Source: Bacteroidales bacterium UBA3382 (GTDB lineage Bacteria; Bacteroidota; Bacteroidia; Bacteroidales; UBA932). Taken from it: a DNA stretch of 5,852 nt. Of the stretch, positions 1 through 5,739 are shown one piece after another (the first letter of the stretch is position 1; the number at the start of each line of letters is the position of its first letter). Under the pieces are notes generated by a model that saw only the letters and a program-made list of their open reading frames with translations, was not told the origin of the DNA and searched no databases. The stretch is from contig DEPW01000086.1 in the NCBI GenBank assembly GCA_002358965.1, positions 3,568 through 9,419 on the forward strand, written 5' to 3'. Made by a program: the position numbers and the translations under genes.

Positions 1-966
1 GAAGGGCTTTTCAGGACATTGTCTTTCCTGCGTCCGGTGTTGGAAAAGCATAGGGTCGGGATGATATGCGCCCACGGCACGGCAACGGCATATAACGATT
101 CCATGGAAGCTGTCGCAATATCGAGGGCTTCTTTGGACAAGATACCCGTCAATTCGCTTAAGGCCTGCATAGGCCATACTCTCGGTGCCGCCGGAGTGAT
201 AGAGACCATCCTGTCGATGTACCAGATGTGCGACGGCGTAGTGCTTCCGGTGCGGGATTTCACCAGCCTGGGGGTGCCGGTATCCGTGGATGTGGTCTCG
301 TCGCCGAGGCGTTTCGACGGCGATGCCTTCATAAAGACTGTTTCCGGCTTCGGAGGCTGTAACGCATCTGCGGTCTTCCTGGCAAGCCGGGATTTGCCCG
401 TATGCGACTGGTCCTCATGCGGAGGCCTTTGCCGGGACGGACAGCCGCCGCAGGACTGCCATGAGGATGCAAGGGTTGTCAAGGACATATCTTTGGAAGT
501 GTCAGGGACGGAGGTGAACGACATCTTCCGACGCTCAAAAACGGATTATCCCAAATTTTTCAAGATGGACATGCTCTGCCGGCTTGGAATCGCGGCCGCC
601 CGAGAGTTGCTCGGCGAGGCAGGGGAGGGCGTGTATGACGATGCCGCGATCATCCTTTGCGGAAGCCATGCCTCACTTGACGATGATGTGAAATACATGG
701 CTACGATCGCTCCCGGAAACTATTATCCGAGTCCTGCGCTTTTCGTCTATACCCTTGCCAACATAGTGGCCGGGGAAATTGCCATACGGTACGGCATGCA
801 CGGTGAGACGACCTGTTATGCGGCCGATAGCTACGACAGGCGGTCGATGGAAGAAGAGGCGGCAGGGATCATCGGGAGCGGAAGGGCTTCGAAGGTGGTT
901 TTCGGCTGGATAGACTGGTATGACGGGCAGGGAAGGGCCGACCTGTCGCTAATGGAAAGAATTTGA
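1..966 (+). CDS. Ketosynthase C-terminal half fused to a degenerate KS N-half-like domain (5' partial)
   Basis: The reading frame is open from base 1, so the true start and the N-terminal half of the first KS domain (with its expected active-site Cys) lie upstream; 321 residues are visible. Counting from base 1, residues 25-33 are HGTAT..ND (catalytic His25), K54 and GHTLGAAG with second His59 follow, and SGFGG near 115-119 marks the end of a beta-ketoacyl-ACP synthase fold. After a Cys-rich linker (about 133-155), residues about 158-315 resemble the short '3-oxoacyl-ACP synthase' proteins found beside KS genes in Bacteroidota polyene-type clusters: YPKFFKMD, YYPSPALFVYTL, then SGRASKVVFGW, which resembles the segment after the KS nucleophile. 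This second domain has no His motifs and is probably non-catalytic or a structural partner. From memory of the family, the two parts are usually separate genes; here no stop or frameshift divides them. Likely role is Claisen condensation in a cytosolic polyketide or fatty-acid-like pathway. The ACP gene follows after 12 nt. Confidence 0.85.
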   Translation, partial: EGLFRTLSFLRPVLEKHRVGMICAHGTATAYNDSMEAVAISRASLDKIPVNSLKACIGHTLGAAGVIETILSMYQMCDGVVLPVRDFTSLGVPVSVDVVSSPRRFDGDAFIKTVSGFGGCNASAVFLASRDLPVCDWSSCGGLCRDGQPPQDCHEDARVVKDISLEVSGTEVNDIFRRSKTDYPKFFKMDMLCRLGIAAARELLGEAGEGVYDDAAIILCGSHASLDDDVKYMATIAPGNYYPSPALFVYTLANIVAGEIAIRYGMHGETTCYAADSYDRRSMEEEAAGIIGSGRASKVVFGWIDWYDGQGRADLSLMERI

Positions 967-978
967 TTTTGCACTTAT

Positions 979-1236
979 ATGGAAAATTTGATTGAAGAAC
1001 TCAAGCAGCAGATAATCGGGGCATTGAATTTCGAAGATATGCGCCCTGAAGACATTGATGCCGATGCGCCCCTTTTCAGGGAAGGCCTCGGACTGGATTC
1101 GATCGACGCTTTGGAACTGATAGTGCTGATGGAGCGTAAGTATGGAATCAGACTGAAAGATCCGAAACAGGGAAAGGAGATATTCCGTTCCGTCAGGACC
1201 ATGGCCGAATATATCCGGGACAACAGGACCAAATGA
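979..1236 (+). CDS. Acyl carrier protein
   Basis: This 85-residue acidic protein has the normal ACP length and the phosphopantetheine attachment motif LGLDSIDALEL, with Ser41 as the modified residue. Helix I (MENLIEELKQQIIGAL) and a helix IV-like end (SVRTMAEYIRDN) complete the four-helix bundle. It would carry the growing acyl chain in the cytosol for the flanking ketosynthases. The ATG at 979 is the only start giving a full helix I; no strong Shine-Dalgarno precedes it, which is usual in Bacteroidota. The stop codon overlaps the start of the next KS gene (ATGA at 1233-1236), implying translational coupling. Its position among KS genes suggests a pathway-dedicated ACP rather than the housekeeping AcpP, but the sequence alone cannot prove that. 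Confidence 0.95.
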   Translation: MENLIEELKQQIIGALNFEDMRPEDIDADAPLFREGLGLDSIDALELIVLMERKYGIRLKDPKQGKEIFRSVRTMAEYIRDNRTK

Positions 1237-2456
1237 CACCGCTCATGGACGGGAAAGGAAGAGATGTGCTGATTACGGGAATGGGGGCGGTAACCGCCAT
1301 CGGGACGGGAGTCGCCTCCGTTTCAGAGTCATTGCGTTCGTGCCGCAGCGGCATAGCCCTTCCGTCCATATTGAAGACAGTCCATGCTTCGCTTCCCGTC
1401 GCAGAAGTGAAATATACCGACGATGAATTGAAATCCATGCTGGACGGCACTCTTCCCGTGCCGGAACTTTCCACACGCGCCTGTCTGCTCGGCATGCTCG
1501 CTTTGGATGAGGCTCTTCAGAGCGCTTCCTTGGAGAAGAGGGACCCGGGCGATATCGTCTTCGTTTCGGCCACGGCAGTCGGAGGAATGGATCTGACTGA
1601 ACTGTATTATGACTGTCCCGAAGCCGGAAAACAAGGCTTCATCGTCGGGCATGACTGCGGTGCTACGACCGATACGATCGCCGCGAGGTACAGGGGATTT
1701 GCAATGAGCACTACGGTATCGACCGCATGCTCGGCCGCCCTGAACGCAATCATCTTCGGTTGTTCGCTGATAAAGTCCGGCCGTGCTTCCATTGTCGTGG
1801 CAGGCGGGACCGAATGCCTTACCAAATACCATCTGAACGGTTTCAATTCATTGAGGATACTTGACAGCAGGCGGTGCCGTCCGTTCGACAGAGGCCGCGA
1901 AGGTCTGAATCTCGGAGAGGGTGCCGGTTTCCTCGTACTCGAAAGCCCTTCTTCGGCTTCGAGGCGGAATGTACGCGCCATCGCTTCCGTTGCAGGTTGC
2001 GCCAACAGGTGCGACGCATATCACCAGACGGCTTCTTCGCCATCCGGGGAGGGAGCGCGGTTGTGCATGGAAGCTGCATTGGAAGATGCCGGTCTTCTGC
2101 CTGCCGATATAGACTATGTCAATGCTCATGGCACCGGTACGCCTAACAACGACCTGTCCGAAGGAATCGCCCTCGAACGGGTTTTCGGCGCGTCCGTGCC
2201 TCCTGTTTCGTCAACCAAGGCCTTTACGGGTCATACGACTGCGGCTTCCGGAGCGATCGAGAGCATAATTTCGCTGATAGCGATGAAGGAACGGTTTTTG
2301 CCTGTCTCCCTCGGTTTTTCGGAAAAGATGGAAGAGCTCTCTTTCGAACCGGTCAGGGAAGGAATGGCTTGCAAGCGATTGGACCGTGTCATGGTGAACG
2401 CTTTCGGTTTCGGAGGGAATGACAGTTGTGTAATATACGAAAATATCATCAGATGA
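1233..2456 (+). CDS. Beta-ketoacyl-ACP synthase, FabF-type, intact catalytic triad
   Basis: At 407 residues this is full length for a FabF/KAS II-type enzyme. It opens with DVLITGMGAVTAIG, has the nucleophile motif VSTACSAA with Cys166, HGTGTPNND with His299, Lys329, GHTTAASG with His334, and ends with the glycine-rich NAFGFGGNDS. All residues needed for decarboxylative condensation of malonyl-ACP with an acyl-ACP are present, so it is probably the elongating KS of this cluster. The ATG at 1233 overlaps the ACP stop by 4 nt and was chosen for that coupling; the ATG at 1245 is a possible alternative start that keeps the whole KS fold. The 3' end overlaps the next gene by ATGA at 2453-2456, as expected for a KS whose partner must be made in matched amounts. 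The substrate cannot be read from the sequence. Confidence 0.95.
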   Translation: MTPLMDGKGRDVLITGMGAVTAIGTGVASVSESLRSCRSGIALPSILKTVHASLPVAEVKYTDDELKSMLDGTLPVPELSTRACLLGMLALDEALQSASLEKRDPGDIVFVSATAVGGMDLTELYYDCPEAGKQGFIVGHDCGATTDTIAARYRGFAMSTTVSTACSAALNAIIFGCSLIKSGRASIVVAGGTECLTKYHLNGFNSLRILDSRRCRPFDRGREGLNLGEGAGFLVLESPSSASRRNVRAIASVAGCANRCDAYHQTASSPSGEGARLCMEAALEDAGLLPADIDYVNAHGTGTPNNDLSEGIALERVFGASVPPVSSTKAFTGHTTAASGAIESIISLIAMKERFLPVSLGFSEKMEELSFEPVREGMACKRLDRVMVNAFGFGGNDSCVIYENIIR

Positions 2457-3403
2457 ATGCATCCGCCCCCATATATGTCGAAGGCATGGCGCAGATAACG
2501 CCGCAGCAGCCCTTCAGCGACGGCTGGTATGACGCTCCCGTGCGTTACGGCAAAGGACTGCATCCGGCGATAGACCCTCCTTATGCCGGCATCATACCGG
2601 CCTCTGCCGCCAGGAGGATGTCGCTCTTGCAAAAGAGGGCGGTGGCTACTGCGCTGAAGGCTCTGTCCTCTGCTTGCCTGAGCACGCCCGATGCCATAAT
2701 CACTGCTACCGGGGCCGGTACCATGAGGAACAGCGAAAGTTTCCTGCGCGGGATGGTTTCCGGACGGGGTGAAGGGCTTTCTCCGACTCCTTTCATCAAT
2801 TCGACCCACAATACGCTTGCCGCTACGGTGGCGATAGCCCTCGGATGCAAAGGCTACAATACGACTTATTCGCACAATGCCATGTCTTTTCCCACGGCTC
2901 TGACGGATGCCATGATAGGCTTGGAAACCAGAAAGTTCGGTTCGGTGCTGCTCTCGGCGCATGATGAAATGCCGGTGCGTTATTACGACCTTCTTGAAGC
3001 CGCCGGTGTGTTTGCGGAAGAGCCTTTTGCCGGCGAACATTCACTGTCTTTCGTGCTCAGATCCGGCCGGAGCGGGCGGTCGCTTGCGGCGATAACCGAT
3101 GTGAGGACAGTTTCATCGGCGAGTGTCCGGGCTTTTAAAGCGGCTGTTTCGGCTGCCGTGGATGCAAAGCCGGATCTTGTGTTTTCCGGAGATGCGGCGG
3201 AAAGCCGGGCCGTTTTAGGAGAGATTGCTCCCATGTATGGTTACAAGGAGGTCTTCGGAGGCGGTTTTTCTTCTCCGGCGGCTTCGCTTTATGCGGCGGT
3301 GACTTTCTTGTCAAAGAGGAAGGACTTGAATACCATCCTGTTGCACGACCATTACAGGCACGGGCAGCATTCGTTCATTTCAGTGGCCCGGTTGCATGAT
3401 TAA
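2453..3403 (+). CDS. Ketosynthase-like chain-length-factor protein lacking catalytic residues
   Basis: This 316-residue thiolase-fold protein is shorter than the 407-residue KS and resembles the 'beta-ketoacyl synthase chain length factor' (Ketoacyl-synt_2) proteins. By eye-alignment to the neighbouring KS, TACS at the nucleophile becomes NAMS (Met144 for Cys), HGTGT becomes SGDAA (about 245-249), and the GH motif becomes FGGGFSS (about 268-274). All three catalytic positions are therefore lost, while the surrounding segments (VLLSAHDE, DLVFSGD, PAASLYAAV) keep the fold pattern. Non-catalytic KS-beta subunits of type II systems pair with an active KS and shape chain length; the 4-nt ATGA overlap with the upstream KS makes such a heterodimer the natural inference. 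The ATG at 2453 was chosen over an in-frame TTG at 2426 because of this overlap. The exact role is inferred. Confidence 0.85.
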   Translation: MNASAPIYVEGMAQITPQQPFSDGWYDAPVRYGKGLHPAIDPPYAGIIPASAARRMSLLQKRAVATALKALSSACLSTPDAIITATGAGTMRNSESFLRGMVSGRGEGLSPTPFINSTHNTLAATVAIALGCKGYNTTYSHNAMSFPTALTDAMIGLETRKFGSVLLSAHDEMPVRYYDLLEAAGVFAEEPFAGEHSLSFVLRSGRSGRSLAAITDVRTVSSASVRAFKAAVSAAVDAKPDLVFSGDAAESRAVLGEIAPMYGYKEVFGGGFSSPAASLYAAVTFLSKRKDLNTILLHDHYRHGQHSFISVARLHD

Positions 3404-3407
3404 ACCC

Positions 3408-3414
3408 AAGGAGG
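3408..3414 (+). promoter_or_regulatory. Strong Shine-Dalgarno (AAGGAGG)
   Basis: AAGGAGG lies 9 nt before the ATG at 3424, inside the 20-nt gap after the chain-length-factor gene. It fixes the start of the small membrane protein. No other gene in the window has so complete a Shine-Dalgarno, and Bacteroidota generally rely little on this element. Confidence 0.8.
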
Positions 3415-3423
3415 AACAATAAT

Positions 3424-3783
3424 ATGTTTAAACTCATAGTTTTATCGGTATTCCATTGTCTTACCCTCTGTGCCGGCCAGGTGTTTCTGAAGATTTCCCT
3501 TGCGAAGACGGGAGGTTTCAGATTCACATGGGACTATATCAGGGAATTCCTTGCCTGCTGGCAGTGGGCGGCGTGCGGAGGCTCTTTTCTTGCCGCCTGC
3601 GTGACATGGATGTACATCCTCAAGCATTACGAATTTTCACTGGCATATCCGATTACGTCGATGACTTTCGTGTTTTCGATTTTTGCAGGTTATCTGGTGT
3701 TCGGCGAGACAATATCGATAAACAAATGGATCGGCGTGGCTCTGATTGCGGTAGGTATCATAGTCATCGCCATTGAAAAATGA
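3424..3783 (+). CDS. Four-helix EamA/DMT-superfamily membrane protein, ArnE/ArnF-like
   Basis: This 119-residue hydrophobic protein has four predicted membrane helices (roughly 3-22, 44-64, 72-93 and 100-117), the layout of small multidrug resistance (SMR) and ArnE/ArnF proteins. The first helix carries CAGQVFLK, close to the AGQ...K pattern of ArnE, and the third begins LAYPITSMTFVFS followed by FGETISINKWIGVALIAVGI, again ArnE-like. The SMR proton/drug-binding glutamate (Glu14 in EmrE) aligns to a Leu here, so a drug antiporter is unlikely. ArnE/ArnF act together on an undecaprenyl-phosphate-linked sugar at the inner membrane. By analogy this protein may help move a lipid-linked substrate in the surrounding acyl pathway, but only one such subunit is visible and the substrate is unknown. 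The gene sits 20 nt after the chain-length factor and 16 nt before the LolA-like gene. Confidence 0.8.
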   Translation: MFKLIVLSVFHCLTLCAGQVFLKISLAKTGGFRFTWDYIREFLACWQWAACGGSFLAACVTWMYILKHYEFSLAYPITSMTFVFSIFAGYLVFGETISINKWIGVALIAVGIIVIAIEK

Positions 3784-3799
3784 TTATCCCTTGTGACAA

Positions 3800-4399
3800 A
3801 TGAAGACTCTTTTCGCAGCGCTGTATTTTTTCGCGCTTTCCCTTTTACCTTCATCCATAGATCCCCAAGCCGCTGCCGTCATTGACAAAGCCCTCTCTTT
3901 TGAGATGATCGCAGCATCATTCAGGATGGTCCGTACGGTGCCGGTGATCACCGGGCAGATCGAGTCCGAAGGAAGCATGGAACTTTACGCTGACGGCCGC
4001 CTGCATTGGCGGAACGCTTCAGGAGGCTATGTGTTCTTTACGGACGGGACGGATGCCTATGTGGAAAAAGCGGATGAAAGATATGCGGTCCCGCAGGCGT
4101 TTTCTTCGGTGTTTTCAATGGTTGCCGATGCCCTTGGCGATGATGCAGGCGGCCGGAAGTCCCTGTTTGAAGGAGGAAGGATGTTTTCCGCATCGTTCGT
4201 TAGTATAGACGAAGACAGGCTTGGCATGGAACTGGTACCTTCACGCGGAGCGATGTCTTCTTTCATCTCAAAGATAGACATAGTGCTGTCTGTCGCCGAT
4301 GCTGTCGTCGAGGAGGTTAACATCATCACCGCCAACGGTTCGGTCACAAGGATCATCTTTTACGATGTAGTGCGCACGCCGGCCGCTTGTTTTGATTGA
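3800..4399 (+). CDS. LolA-like periplasmic outer-membrane lipoprotein carrier
   Basis: This 199-residue protein starts with a secretion signal (Lys2, hydrophobic core about 4-16, likely cleavage after the small-residue stretch near 24-26) and has no lipobox Cys. The mature part has LolA-fold signatures: a short N-terminal helix, then SFRMVRTVPVITG, a GSMELYADGRLHWRN strand, and GGYVFFTDGTDAYV, corresponding to the 'G.l...G.lrW.....' and 'i.DG..v' pattern of LolA proteins. The length matches LolA. LolA-type paralogues are known in aryl-polyene clusters, where they are thought to chaperone lipids or lipoproteins across the periplasm. Its place at the end of the operon fits export of the KS/ACP product. 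No Shine-Dalgarno is evident; the ATG at 3800 is the only start giving a proper signal peptide. The 3' end carries the promoter of the next gene. It might be a specialised paralogue rather than the housekeeping carrier. Confidence 0.8.
   Translation: MKTLFAALYFFALSLLPSSIDPQAAAVIDKALSFEMIAASFRMVRTVPVITGQIESEGSMELYADGRLHWRNASGGYVFFTDGTDAYVEKADERYAVPQAFSSVFSMVADALGDDAGGRKSLFEGGRMFSASFVSIDEDRLGMELVPSRGAMSSFISKIDIVLSVADAVVEEVNIITANGSVTRIIFYDVVRTPAACFD
4370..4377. promoter_or_regulatory. Possible operator: GTGCGCAC palindrome upstream of the hemerythrin promoter
   Basis: A perfect 8-bp palindrome lies 8 nt before the -33 element, within the LolA-like coding region, centred about 50 nt upstream of the predicted transcription start. 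This is a usual place for an activator site, but such a short palindrome also occurs by chance. Confidence 0.2.
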
Positions 4400-4417
4400 G
4401 GCTTCTTGCTATCTTTG
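4386..4417 (+). promoter_or_regulatory. Bacteroidota-type promoter (CTTG - 20 nt - TATCTTTG)
   Basis: TATCTTTG at 4410-4417 matches the Bacteroidota -7 consensus TAnnTTTG exactly. CTTG at 4386-4389 provides the TTG core of the -33 element at a spacing of 20 nt (known range about 19-21). Transcription would begin near 4421-4424, giving a leader of about 15 nt before the ATG at 4438. The -33 part lies inside the last codons of the LolA-like gene. It separates the hemerythrin/regulator pair from the biosynthetic operon, although no terminator hairpin is visible between them, so read-through is possible. Confidence 0.7.
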
Positions 4418-4437
4418 CGAAAAAACGGAACTTATTT

Positions 4438-5148
4438 ATGACAGGCAATAACGACATGGGATTCCTTCCCGTCAAACACAACAGCAAGATGGCGGATATC
4501 CTCGACAGGGATGCGTCGGTCCTGCCGCTTTTCTGCCATTTCGGGATAGACTTGGGTTTCGGAGAGGCCACAATCGAAGAGGTGTGTTCAAGGTACGGCA
4601 TCAATCCGGAACTGTTCCTGACGATGTGCAGGGTCTACGCCCTTCCGGGGTATGTGCCCGATTGTTCGATGTTCGGCAGGGACGATTTGACGACGGTTTC
4701 GAAATATATACATCAATCGCATATATATTATCTCAACGAAGCCCTTCCCGGACTCGACAGGCAGTTCGCAAAGGTGATGGACTGTTACAGCGGAAACAGC
4801 GGCAAGGCCCTCGACAGGTTTTATTCGGATTACAGGAAAGAAGTAGACAAGCATTTCGATTATGAAGAACGGACGGTGCTGCCTTATATCCGTCATTTGC
4901 TGGACGGCAATACGGATGGCGCCTATTCCATCCATGTTTTCGAAGACAACCACAGCGATATAGAGGGAAATCTGGCGGACTTGAGGAACATCATCGTAAA
5001 ATACCTTCCTTCGGACGCTCCGTCGCATATGAGGTACGGGCTCCTTGCGGATATCATCAGGTTCGGCGATGAACTGGACAGACATACTTTCATAGAGAAC
5101 AGGATTCTTATCCCGATAGCCTTGAGGATTGAGAAAAATGGAAAATAA
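4438..5148 (+). CDS. Di-iron hemerythrin protein, ScdA/YtfE (RIC)-like
   Basis: This 236-residue protein has an ScdA_N-like (DUF542) domain at about 18-65 (MADILDRDASVLPLFCHFGI, then TIEEVC) and a hemerythrin HHE domain at about 86-232. Eye-alignment to E. coli YtfE gives a complete di-iron ligand set: His95, His139, Glu143, His172, His216 and Glu220, with spacings of 44, 33 and 44 (YtfE 45, 31, 44). The double-Cys CCGG of classical ScdA_N is replaced by LGFGE, so the N-terminal domain may not act as in RIC proteins. Family members repair iron centres or bind O2 or NO in the cytosol. The ATG at 4438 was chosen over an in-frame TTG at 4396, because the TTG lies upstream of the predicted transcription start; ATG 4456 is another option. 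The gene overlaps the downstream LuxR-type regulator by 11 nt, suggesting a functional pair. Whether it senses, stores or repairs is not decided by the sequence. Confidence 0.88.
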   Translation: MTGNNDMGFLPVKHNSKMADILDRDASVLPLFCHFGIDLGFGEATIEEVCSRYGINPELFLTMCRVYALPGYVPDCSMFGRDDLTTVSKYIHQSHIYYLNEALPGLDRQFAKVMDCYSGNSGKALDRFYSDYRKEVDKHFDYEERTVLPYIRHLLDGNTDGAYSIHVFEDNHSDIEGNLADLRNIIVKYLPSDAPSHMRYGLLADIIRFGDELDRHTFIENRILIPIALRIEKNGK

Positions 5149-5737
5149 ACAGATAACCGTGGTGCTGGCGGAGCCTTCCCCGATCATTTCGGCAGGTTTC
5201 GTATCCGTCCTTTCGAATTACAATGCGTATAGAGTGGCGGAGAAGATATCGGACTTGAGATTCCTGCCCGATGTCATGGCCCGTTATTCGCCTGAAATCA
5301 TCGTCGTCAATCCTGCCTTGTTCGATTACAAGTCCAAATCGTCCGTCAGAAGCATCATTTCCGGCACGGACGGTCCGGCTCTGGTGGCCCTGACCTCCAC
5401 GCTTTACGACGAGCAGGTGTTCGGCCAGTTCGACGCCGTCATATCGGTGTATGACAGTCCGCAGTCCATAGTGAAGTCCCTTCGCAAGGCTCTCGACAAT
5501 GTCAAAGGGGCAGCCGCCAAAGGCGAGGAATACGATCTGTCCGAGAGGGAAAAGGAGATACTCGTCGCGGTAGCCAAAGGAAAGACCAACAAAGAGATAG
5601 CCGACGAGTTCAACATATCGGTCTACACGGTCATATCCCACAGGAAAAACATTACCCAGAAGACAGGTATCAAGAGCATCGCCGGCCTTACCGTGTATGC
5701 CATGCTCAACAATATGATTGACAGCGACGGGATTTAG
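5138..5737 (+). CDS. NarL/LuxR-family regulator with a degenerate (pseudo-)receiver domain
   Basis: This 199-residue protein has the two-domain layout of NarL-type response regulators: a receiver-like domain at about 6-122 and a LuxR-type helix-turn-helix at about 132-190 (LSEREKEILVAVAKGKTNKE, then ISVYTVISHRKNI). The HTH looks fully functional. The receiver does not: the phospho-acceptor Asp is Asn58 (IIVVNPALF), the acidic pair is reduced to Ala11-Glu12, and the conserved Lys is Val104/Tyr105, with no Lys between residues 68 and 112; Thr86 or Ser87 may keep the switch hydroxyl. Canonical Asp phosphorylation is therefore unlikely. The ATG at 5138 overlaps the hemerythrin gene by 11 nt with GAGG at 5124-5127 as a weak ribosome site; an in-frame TTG at 5129 is less likely. 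The partner gene suggests control by a di-iron protein rather than a histidine kinase. Target genes are unknown. Confidence 0.88.
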   Translation: MENKQITVVLAEPSPIISAGFVSVLSNYNAYRVAEKISDLRFLPDVMARYSPEIIVVNPALFDYKSKSSVRSIISGTDGPALVALTSTLYDEQVFGQFDAVISVYDSPQSIVKSLRKALDNVKGAAAKGEEYDLSEREKEILVAVAKGKTNKEIADEFNISVYTVISHRKNITQKTGIKSIAGLTVYAMLNNMIDSDGI

Positions 5738-5739
5738 GG

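Noticed and set aside
488..495. TATCTTTG, an exact match to the Bacteroidota -7 element, near the start of the half-KS domain
   Set aside because: There is no TTG at the required 19-21 nt upstream spacing (the nearest is 9 nt away), and the site lies inside a continuous coding region.
1329..1832. Long antisense open frame opposite the FabF-type KS gene
   Set aside because: It is a shadow of the strongly supported KS reading frame, with no recognisable domain or start signal.
2231..3040. 269-codon minus-strand open frame opposite the KS/chain-length-factor junction
   Set aside because: It spans two well-supported plus-strand genes, and its translation is Arg/His-rich low-complexity typical of antisense frames in GC-rich genes.
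3424..3783. Annotation as an EmrE-type multidrug exporter
   Set aside because: The essential membrane Glu is absent and the motifs fit ArnE/ArnF better.
4588..5187. 199-codon minus-strand frame opposite the hemerythrin gene
   Set aside because: It overlaps a protein with a full set of iron ligands on the other strand and shows no family features.
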